A stretch of DNA of 64,000 nucleotides from Sipunculus nudus (Eukaryota > Annelida > Sipuncula > Golfingiida > Sipunculidae): contig CM049307.1 in assembly GCA_026874595.1 (NCBI GenBank), positions 64,474,870 to 64,538,869 of the forward strand, written 5' to 3'. Position 1 is the first letter of the stretch. Each line of letters begins with the position of its first letter. This document shows, in pieces, positions 55,943 through 64,000 of the stretch. The position numbers were made by a program, and so were the translations under genes. The notes below the pieces were generated by a model. The model made no database searches. It saw only the letters and a program-made list of their open reading frames with translations, and was not told where the DNA came from.

Positions 55943-58920
55943 AATACAGGTGGCTCCACCAGTCTGCAGAAACTAATAAAAACACTTAATGGTCAATATC
56001 CATGCAAAAAATCATGGTGATCTCTGCATTAGTTGTTCAGATACTTCAGTTTTTGTATCAAATTGTCCATTATTCTGAGGGATACTTCGGAGTCCTATAG
56101 CTTGAAGGATATGGGTAACAGAGACCTAATTTCAAGTTTCCACAGGCACCTTTCATGGGCCTCCTTGCATGACAAGAATGAAGATTCTAGGTCCAGTTGT
56201 TGCGATTTGTATCCTGTTGACAGATAACCACATCTTTAAAGGTCTCAAAAAAAAGAAAAAAATTCGTAAAAATTTGAAAAAAAAATAGAGGTGGCACACC
56301 CAGTCTGCAGAAACTGATGGAACAGCTCATGATCAATATGTATGCCGAAAATCATGACCATCAGTGTTGTAGTTATTGAAATACTGCAGTTTTTGTATCA
56401 AATTTTCCATTATTCATGGGGGGGGGGGGGTATTTTGGACCCATACAGCTTAAAGAATATGGGTAACAGAGACCTAATTTCAAGTTTCCATGGAGACTTT
56501 TCATGGGTCTCCCTGTGTGTCAAGAATGAAGATTCTTGGTCCAGTTTTTATGATTTGTGCCCTGTTAACAGATGTTCATATCTTTAAAGGTCTCAAAAAT
56601 ACAGAAAAATTTCGTAAAAAAAACGAACAAATACAGGTGGTGCCACCAGTCTGCAGAAACTTATGAAACACTCCATGATCAATATCCATGCAAACAATTA
56701 TGGTTATCTCTGCATTAGTTGTTCAGATACTTTAGCTTTTGTATCAAATTTTCCATTATTCTGAGCTGTACTTTGGAGTGCCATAGCTCAAAGGATATGG
56801 GTAACAGAGACCAAATTTCAGGTTTCCATGGAGACTTATCATGGGTCTCCCTGTGTGTCAAGAACGAAGATTCTAGGTCCAGTCGTTACGATTTGTACCC
56901 TGTTGACAGATAACTACATCCTTAAAGGTCTAAAAAATGGAGAAAACGATTCGTGAACATTGAAAAATACAGGTGGCGCCACCAGTCTGCACAAACTGAT
57001 GAAACATCTCATGATCAATATGTATGTCGAAAATCATGACCATCAGTGATGCAGTTAATGAGATATTGAAGTTTTTGTATGAAATTTTTTACTATTCTGG
57101 GGGGTAATTTTGGGCCCCATAGCTCAAAGGATATGGGTAACAGAGGCCTAATTTCTGGTTTCCATGGAGACTTTTCATAGGTCTCTCAGTCTGTCGAAAA
57201 TGAAGATTCTAGGTCCAGTCGTTACGATTTGTGCCACGCTAACAGATGACAGCATCCTCAAAGGTCTCAAAAATAGAGGAAAAAATCGTAAAAAATCAAA
57301 CAGTACAGGTGGCGCCACCAGTCTGCAGGAACTGATCGAACATCTCATGATCAATATGTATGCCAAAAATGAAGACCATCAGTGATGTAGTTATTGAGAT
57401 ATTGAAGTTTTTGTATGAAATTTTTTACTATTCTGGGGGGTACTTTGGGGCAGGATAGCTCAAAGGATATGGGTAACAGAGACCTAATTTCTGGTTTCCA
57501 AGGAGATTTTTCATGGACCTCTCAATGTGTCAAGAATTAAGATTCTAAGTCCAGTCTTTATGATTTGTGCCTTGTTAACAGATGTTCACATTTTTAAAGG
57601 TCTCAAAAATAGAGAAAAAAATTCGTAAAAAATCGAAAAATACAGGTGGCGCCACCAGTCTGCAGGAAGTGATGTAACATCTCATGATCAATATGTACGC
57701 CAAAAATCATGACCATCAGTCAAGTAGTTAATGAGATATTGAAGTTTTTGTATGAAATTTTTGACTTTTCTGGGAGGTACTTTGGGGCCACATAGCTCGA
57801 AGGATATGGGTAACAGAGACCAAATTTCAGGTTTCCATGGAGACTTATCATGGGTCTCCCTGTGTGTCAAGAACGAAGATTCTAGGTCCAGTAGTTACGA
57901 TTTGTACCCTGTTGACAGATAACTACATCCTTAAAGGTCTCAAAAATGGAGAAAACAATTCGTGAACATTGAAAAATACAGGTGGCGCCACCAGTCTGCA
58001 AAAACTGATGAAACATCTCATGATCAATATGTATGTCGAAAATCATGACCATCAGTGATGTAGTTAATGAGATATTGAAGTTTTTGTATGAAATTTTTGA
58101 CTATTCTGGGGGGTAATTTTGGGCCCCATAGCTCGAAGGATATGGGTAACAGAGACCTAATTTCTGGTTTCCATGGAGACTTTTCATAGGTCTCTCAGTG
58201 TGTCGAAAATGAAGATTCTAGGTCCAGTCGTTACGATTTGTGCCACACTAACAGATGACAGCATCCTCAAAGGTCTCAAAAATAGAGGAAAAAATCGTAA
58301 AAAATCAAACGGTACAGGTGGCGCCACCAGTCTGCAGGAACTGATCGAACATCTCATGATCAATATGTATGCCAAAAAGGAAGACCATCAGTGATGTAGT
58401 TATTGAGATATTGAAGTTTTTGTATGAAATTTTTTACTATTCTGGGGGGTACTTTGGGGCCCGATAGCTCAAAGGATATGGGTAACAGAGACCTAATTTC
58501 TGGTTTCCAAGGAGATTTTTCATGGACCTCTCAGTGTGTCAAGAATTAAGATTCTAAGTCCAGTCTTTATGATTTGTGCCTTGTTAACAGATGTTCACAT
58601 TTTTAAAGGTCTCAAAAATAGAGAAAAAAATTCGTAAAAAATTGAAAAATACAGGTGGCGCCACCAGTCTGCAGGAAGTGATGTAACATCTCATGATCAA
58701 TATGTATGCCAAAAATCATGACCATCAGTCAAGTAGTTAATGAGATATTGAAGTTTTTGTATGAAATTTTTGACTTTTCTGGGGGGTACTTTGGGGCCCC
58801 ATAGCTCGAAGGATATGGGTAACAGAGACCTAATTTCTGGTTTCCAAGGAGATTTTTTATGGACCTCTCAGAATCCCAAGTTACAAGGTTCTAGGTCCAG
58901 CGGTTATGATTTGTGCCTGG
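55943..58920 (+). repeat. 337-bp satellite, nine units, trimeric higher-order repeat
   Basis: Unit starts (TACAGGTGGCGCCACCAGTC or variants) near 55945, 56285, 56632, 56967, 57302, 57639, 57976, 58312 and 58649; spacing about 335-347 bp. From about 56800 on, units three apart (offset about 1010 bp) are nearly identical, showing a trimer that was duplicated. Each unit contains GATATGGGTAACAGAGACCT and GATTCTAGGTCCAGT. Confidence 0.93.
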
Positions 58921-58924
58921 TTAA

Positions 58925-58962
58925 CGGACGGACAGACGGACAGACGGACAGACGGACGACGG
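58925..58962 (+). repeat. GACGGACA microsatellite
   Basis: Several GACGGACA units ending GACGACGGAC. Matching short tracts are at 50698-50722 and, in reverse orientation (GTCCGTCGTCC), at 28710 and 18225, always next to the hairpin terminus. Confidence 0.9.
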
Positions 58963-59010
58963 ACAAAGAGTGATCGCTATAGCTCAGATGACTTTCAGTC
59001 AGCTGAGCTA

Positions 59011-60080
59011 AAAACGGCGAGGACAGATTTTGTGTTGATTATCGTTCATTGAACGCTGTTACGAAATCTGATGTTTACCCTTTGCCTCGTGTTGATGAGA
59101 TGCTGGATCTGTTAGGTGGGGCCAAGTATTTCTCATGTCTTGACTTTAGGTGCGGATATTGGCAAATGGAGTTAAACCCCCAAGATCGTGAAAAGACTGC
59201 ATTCACATCTCCTTTCCGGTTGTATCAATTTCAAGTTTTACTCTTCGGTCTTGCATCTAGACCCTCTAGCTATCAGCGCCTGATGTCAATATTGCTTAGT
59301 GGCTTACAATGGCGCACCTGTTTAATCTACCTTGACGACGTGCTGGTCATGTCAAAGAAATTTGATGAACACATTAATAGACTGCGTGAGATCTTTGAAC
59401 GACTAAGGGCAGCCGACCTTCGTTTAAATCCTGCAAAGTGTCACTTTTGTAAGACATCTGTTCTTTATTTGGGACATGTGGTGACCCCTTCCGGCGTAAG
59501 TCCAGATCAATCAAAGTTAGCAGCTGTGAAACAATACCCTCCGCCTCAGTCAGTTTCTGATGTCCGTGCTTTTGTCGGACTGGCGTCATATTATAGGCGT
59601 TTTATTTGTGGATTTGCTAAAATTGCTGCACCCCTACATAGGTTACAGAGCAAAAATCGCCAATTTCATTGGGATGCCGAATGTGAGGAGTCCTTTATAA
59701 GACTGAAGGAAGCCCTCTTAGAGGCTCCTGTGTTGCAGTACCCAGATTTCAGTTGTGATTTTGTGTTAGAAACAGATGCTTGTGAACGCGGGATTGGTAG
59801 TGTTTTATCCCAGAATGGAAAGGTTGTGTGTTATGCCAGTAGAACTTTGAACAAACATGAACTAAATTACAGCACTACTGAAAAAGTGAGCTTAGCTATT
59901 GTGTGGGCCATTAAATATTTTAGACCTTATTTATACGGCCACAAATTCTTGGTCAAATCAGACCATAAGCCACTTCAGTGGTTGCGAAATCTCAAAAATC
60001 CTGCTGAGCGACTTGCTCGATGGGTGCTCACACTTCAAGAATATGATTTTGAGGTTACACATCGTCCGGGGGTCCATGAA
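59011..60080 (+). pseudogene. Gypsy 5 reverse transcriptase (catalytic part) and RNase H
   Basis: Resumes with NGEDRFCVDYRSLNAV, then FSCLDFRCGYWQMEL, AFTSPFRLYQFQVLLFGLAS and the catalytic YLDDVLV (59328-59339). LGHVVTPSGVSPDQSKL and the ASYYRRFI connection follow. RNase H: FVLETDACERGIGSVLSQNG, YSTTEKVSLAIVWAIKYFRP and LVKSDHKPLQW (Asp/Glu catalytic residues present). A one-base shift near 60070-60078 ends the frame at TAA 60081-60083; the same protein continues in the +1 frame. Confidence 0.93.
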
Positions 60081-61034
60081 TAAAAATGCAGACGGATTAT
60101 CCAGGGGTCCATTGTGTAATTCTGATATAGGCCAGGACTCACCAGATGAGGTCCCAACTTACCACATAGCTGTAACTGAAGACAGTATTTTGCAATACCA
60201 ACAGCAGGACCATGACTTACAGCCAATCATAAATATGTTACAAGATGGTTCTAGTGAAAATGAGTACAGTAAGGAAGGCTATGTTCTTATATCAGGGACT
60301 TTGTACCATAAACTTGAAGATGATAAGAATGGTTTGACCTTGTATTGTTATGTAGTGCCAAAGATATTGCAGCCAGATGTGATTTTTGGCTGTCATGATG
60401 AAGTTGTTAGTGGACACCTAGGATTTGACAAAACATATGACAAAATTAGAAAGCGTTACTATTGGAAGGGAATGAGGCAACATGTTTTAGAATATTGTAA
60501 GTCATGCCCTGACTGTCAAGCCAGGAAAACTCCCACTCATCGTGTGAAGGCACCCATGATGCCTATGCCTGTAGTAGACATGCCTTTTGATCGCTTGGCT
60601 ATTGACGTTCTTGGCCCCCTGCCTTTGACAGAGGACAGTAATAAATATGTAGTTGTATGTACAGACTTCCTGACACGCTGGCCTGAAGCTTTTGCAGTGC
60701 CTAATGTAACAGCAGAGATTGTAGCCAGATTATTTGTAGAAGAGATAGTGTGCCGTCATGGGGCACCTAAGGTTTTGCTGTCTGATCAAGGTAGTAACTT
60801 TCTTTCTACCCTTGTCTGTGTCTTACTCGGTACTTCCAGGGTGCACACCAGTCCATATCATCCCCAGACTGATGGACTAGTAGAAAGAATGAATAAGAAC
60901 TTAGCTGATATGATCTCCATGTATGTAAATGATGATCATAATGATTGGGACAGGTTTTTACCCTTTGCCTTGTTTGCCTGTCGGACCAGCACACAATCAT
61001 CAGTCAGAGAGACCCCATTCTTTTTATTGTATGG
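60081..61034 (+). pseudogene. Gypsy 5 integrase, zinc-binding and catalytic core
   Basis: Continues in the frame shifted by one base: KNADGLSRGPLCNS, the HHCC zinc region (HDEVVSGHLGFDKTYDKIRK, CKSCPDCQARK), then the DDE core with FDRLAIDVLGPLPL, VVCTDFLTRWPEAFAVP, VLLSDQGSNFLS and YHPQTDGLVERMNKNLADM. All three acidic residues are visible. A second one-base indel near 61033-61041 moves the frame again. Confidence 0.92.
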
Positions 61035-61487
61035 TTGTATGCTAGTCTACCTATGGATGTTTCTCTCAGGTCGCCATATCGGTTACTGGCAGACCAAGGA
61101 AATTACAAAGATTATTTGACCTTAGTGTTGCCTAAGGCTCAGCGTTTAGCTAAAGAAGCCCTGCAGAAAAGTCAGGAAAGACATAAACGCATGTATGACA
61201 AAAAGTCCAGGGAACCAGCCTATCAGATTGGGGAGCAGGTTTACCTATACAACCCCTCTATCATCAAGGGTCAAACATCAAAATTCAGACACCCTTGGCA
61301 CGGCCCATACACTGTGTTGAGATATTCTTCCCCAGTAAATCTTGAGTTAGAGGGTCCTGGTTGCAAAACAAGTATTGTGCATGTAAATCGTGTTAAGCCA
61401 GCCTTTAACCGTGTTTCTGTGGAGTCAAGTTCTGACTCGGATGATGAGTGGAGCTCCAGTGATGAGATTCCTTTAGCACAGTTGTAA
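61035..61487 (+). pseudogene. Gypsy 5 integrase C-terminal domain
   Basis: After the second indel: LPMDVSLRSPYRLLADQGNY, then AKEALQKSQERHKRMYDKKS, GEQVYLYNPSIIKGQTSKF, HPWHGPYTVLRYSSPVNLEL (GPY/F-type motif) and IVHVNRVKPAFNR, ending in an acidic Ser-rich tail and TAA at 61485-61487. Standard end of Ty3/gypsy pol; no envelope frame follows. Confidence 0.9.
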
Positions 61488-62755
61488 ACTAACTTAGATT
61501 AAGATCAGCTGTCTTTTCTAGGCTTATGCTTGTTTATTTACCTGTCATAGTACCATTCTGGTAGTTCTATTTGACATAAGACTAACAAAGTGTGTAATTG
61601 AATAACTTTCAAAGCAAAGTTTGTACTGGTAATGATATACTAAGGTACAATTTTAAAATCGTTTGTTATTTAGATTACCTCTCATATGCATGTTACATTC
61701 CATTAGGTTAACTGTTTTAAGTGTTAAGTTGACAAAATGCTGAGTCTTGCTGACTTAAAGGTTTACTCGCTCATCGTGTTGAATATAAGTTGTCGCTTAT
61801 TTACCGATCACTTGTACTTATGTAGACAAAAACTCATCATCTTGGTGTTGACACACTTAATATATGTTATGGTGTTTCCTATAATAGTTCCAGTTAAATT
61901 GTTTGCATAGATCTTTTATCTTACCTAGCCTATATTTTATGCTTGATTTATTGACAAATCTGTGTTAATAACCACTCTATCCAGGAGAACCAGTACATAA
62001 TACCTGTATTTCAAAGATGTGTAAATTAATATCAATATCATCCCAACTACAAGATTCTGTTGTCTATTAGATGTTTGTACTTTTGGTACTTTTATAGGCG
62101 AAAATGAGTAAAGTGGTCTTTGTAAGTTAGACTACACAGGACATGTATATCACCTACCAGTATTGTATAGAGAGTGTACTATCTCACTTTGAACTTCCTG
62201 GCAGAGAATATGGCCCCATGTTATTTTAGGTGATTATATTACAGGTCCCAAGGACAAAATAGTGTGGTGATCCCACTGGTTCGTCTTTTGCTGTGTTGTT
62301 TATTCACTTATGTTGATGATGTATGTATACATATACATGTATGAAGTTACTGTATGGTTTTTGGTCTCAAGATGTGAGAAGTACAGTTTTACCGTTGGAT
62401 AGAAGGGTATTCCAGGTGAATTGGTGTGATATGTGATTGGAAACAGGAGAATATTGAGTGCTAGGGATTATCATATCTGATAAAAATATCATATAAAAAA
62501 AAATAAAAAAAAATGGAGATTTGGTATATGCACTACAGTCAGTCAATAGTGGTCTTTCCTGGGCTGAACTGTTATTTATGTTTTGATGTCTTGTATTTGT
62601 TTAATAATATTGTCGTATTCTTGTTATGTAAAAGGGACACTGTATGTGTATTGTCTAACTGGAAACTCCACTGTCTGTTCCTTTTCATACATCTACCCTA
62701 GTCTCAAATGCTTGAGATTATAAAACAGCACTTCATGGGCTTAACAAACAAACTC
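61488..62755. other. Downstream of gypsy 5, LTR not identified
   Basis: AT-rich and non-coding. A 3-prime LTR would be expected here, but no stretch matching 51833-52500 was recognised by eye. A-rich run at 62497-62514. Confidence 0.5.
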
Positions 62756-62759
62756 CATT

Positions 62760-63260
62760 TATAGCAGACATTTATATCGGCAAGAGAAGGAAACAGAAGG
62801 CAAAAGAGTGCACAGTTTGCCACTAGGCTTCCTGCCTTGGCCAGATATTGTGAATACAACACAGGCAATGTCAATGATTTTATTAAACATTAAATAATAG
62901 ACTCCAAACATAATTGTTTGCTGCAAAGGATTTAACTCTTGATATGGTACTGGAGCTTGCTCAGGCTATGGAGGTGTCACAACACCAAGCTGCTGTAATT
63001 CCCAGTGACAGCTGAGAACCAGATCAGGTGTATACAGCACGCAGCCAATCCCATTGTAGGCACATCCAGCATCATGGTGCGGCCACCAACTCCAACTAGG
63101 GCCGAAAGCCTGATTCAAACAATGGACTTGTTGCAAAGGATTACAATGGAGAATCATAATGCTAAAGATGACCACAGTTCTCCTGACTACCAGTCAAAGC
63201 ATAATGCCAACTCTGCAAAAAAAAAATGTGGCCATTGTGGTTTAGGTGGCTGTATTAGTA
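62760..63260 (+). pseudogene. Ty3/gypsy gag relic 6
   Basis: Frame pieces AQFATRLPALARYCEY and VNDFIKH (62800-62890), then LTLDMVLELAQAMEVSQHQA (62934-62995) and KCGHCGLGG...HLKC (63225-63280) follow the order of a gypsy gag: capsid major-homology-like part, then helix, then zinc knuckle. Frameshifts and stops separate them. A different family from the gypsy 5 gag. Confidence 0.65.
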
Positions 63261-63261
63261 T

Positions 63262-64000
63262 GGTACATCTAAAGTGTTACTGGGTGCCATACTCCCATGT
63301 TTAAGGTTCTATACTTCTGCATTTCAAATATAGCTTCATTCTGAATGTCATCGTCTAGCTGGAATAAACTTGTGAACTCAAGTTGTGCCTTCTGTTTGTC
63401 CCTGAACAGACACAACAGTGGTGGCCACAGTCACACCTGAGTGAAAAAGGAGTGAGAACAAAAAGCAAATGCTTGATAATGGTTCATACGCAGAGGCACA
63501 CGCCAAACAGACATTCCATAGTTTGCAGTTCCCGGCACCAATGAAACTGGTCAGTTGCTACATGGTGGCTAGCTGGTGGAAGTTAAAAACAAAAATTTAG
63601 ATCCTTGAAAGTGTATAGATATCTTCAAATCCTGTGAGAGAGCAAACCAAAAATGTCTAAGATCTTCCACGCAGATACAATACAAGTGGTTCCCAAGAAC
63701 AGGCAGAAATCAAGACCTAGTTAGTATCAGTAAATCCAGCATGGGTTATGAATGACAGTATATCCATAAGCCTGGTGGTTCCATGGATCATGGGAAATTG
63801 TGAATTCTGTTTGACACACATGAATTAAATTGACATGAGATAAATGTCCTGCCTTGGACAAACACTGTAGGGGAAGATGGACGAAAATGGCCCCATCAGG
63901 TAAAATGGCCCACCCTATATATACCATATATCCACAGCTGCCGTCTCATGTAAGTTTCATGTGATGATTAGTCACATGATGTAAAACTGTTAAAAAAATG
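63262..64000. other. No gene seen; possible LTR-like end
   Basis: CCTGAACAGACACAACAGTG at 63401-63420 resembles an LTR end (..ACAACA) but no partner copy is visible. Otherwise non-coding. Confidence 0.35.

Larger units (their letters stand above)
54585..59010 (-). mobile_element. Helitron-like element, 4.4 kb, with nine-copy satellite, inside gypsy 5 RT
   Basis: Left terminus (on +) AACAAGTGACCCATGGGTCA then TGACGCTCAGCTGACT. Right terminus is GACGGACA microsatellite (58925-58962), GAGTGATCGCTATAGCTCAG, and hairpin ATGACTTTCAGTCAGCTGAGCT. The interior is a satellite array plus a nested element (54769-55940). RT coding sequence is continuous across it. Terminal hairpin, asymmetric ends, central tandem repeats and microsatellite match descriptions of Pearl elements and Helentron-associated elements (family knowledge; assignment inferred). 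No Rep/helicase. Confidence 0.8.

Noticed and set aside
57164..58394. Repeated small ORFs (METFHRSLSLSKMKILGPVV type) in both strands
   Set aside because: They recur because the 337-bp satellite repeats. The frames are not conserved between all units and have no start context or domain.
24741..58660. CRISPR-like array from regularly spaced repeats
   Set aside because: Units are 130-340 bp tandem satellites without unique spacers, in a eukaryotic intron/transposon context.
61488..62520. Envelope gene after gypsy 5 pol (errantivirus-like)
   Set aside because: No open frame longer than about 60 codons, no signal peptide or transmembrane pattern.

Overview
This is a eukaryotic window, AT-rich and heavily invaded by transposons. 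The only confident host gene is an NF-kappa-B p105-type gene on the + strand. The 5-prime part of that gene lies outside the window; 16 exons are visible between 610 and 20276. The gene architecture together with the repeat landscape points to a mollusc, probably a bivalve or gastropod. The repeats include Helitron/Pearl-like elements ending in GACGGACA-type microsatellites, many Ty3/gypsy families, a jockey/CR1-like LINE and tRNA-derived SINEs. That placement is inference; no search was possible.

Region 1 (1-22250), NF-kB p105. The exons encode, in order, the end of the DNA-binding half of the Rel homology region, the complete dimerisation (IPT) half, a basic NLS, a glycine-rich segment, a long acidic Ser-rich linker, six ankyrin repeats, a death domain and a C-terminal tail. 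A 5.1-kb LINE with ORF1 and ORF2 sits in the same orientation in the intron that splits ankyrin repeat 5. Two head-to-tail Helitron-like elements occupy the last intron. The 3-prime UTR carries two tandem duplications, one of which doubles the polyadenylation signal.

Region 2 (22250-28300), intergenic. It holds two perfect non-autonomous DNA transposons with 18-19-bp TIRs and 8-bp target duplications (hAT type), a possible minus-strand terminal exon, and decayed coding sequence of an uncharacterised repeat family.

Region 3 (28300-46200), a graveyard of at least four Ty3/gypsy elements. These are cut by a 3-kb Helitron-like element, a SINE with a 12-bp target duplication, and a piggyBac-like element with TTAA target duplication. 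One gypsy-type element has a tRNA-Leu-like primer-binding site followed by a decayed SGNH-hydrolase-like ORF.

Region 4 (46200-51832), a decayed hAT transposase pseudogene and a third 8-bp-TSD element, which contains a nested Helitron-like copy.

Region 5 (52400-61490), a large gypsy gag-pol. It is split inside reverse transcriptase by a 4.4-kb Helitron-like element that carries a nine-copy 337-bp satellite with trimeric higher-order structure and is itself interrupted by another satellite-bearing element. A further gypsy gag relic lies at 62760-63260.

The most striking pattern is the set of three TIR elements at 22488-22919, 26118-27575 and 49428-51824. They share the TIR head CAGGsTTGGG but differ in the TIR tail, and each tail matches that element's own subterminal hexamer repeats (CAAATA, CAGGTA or CAAGTA). 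Nested insertions and matching empty sites inside the window give a relative chronology of the invasions.
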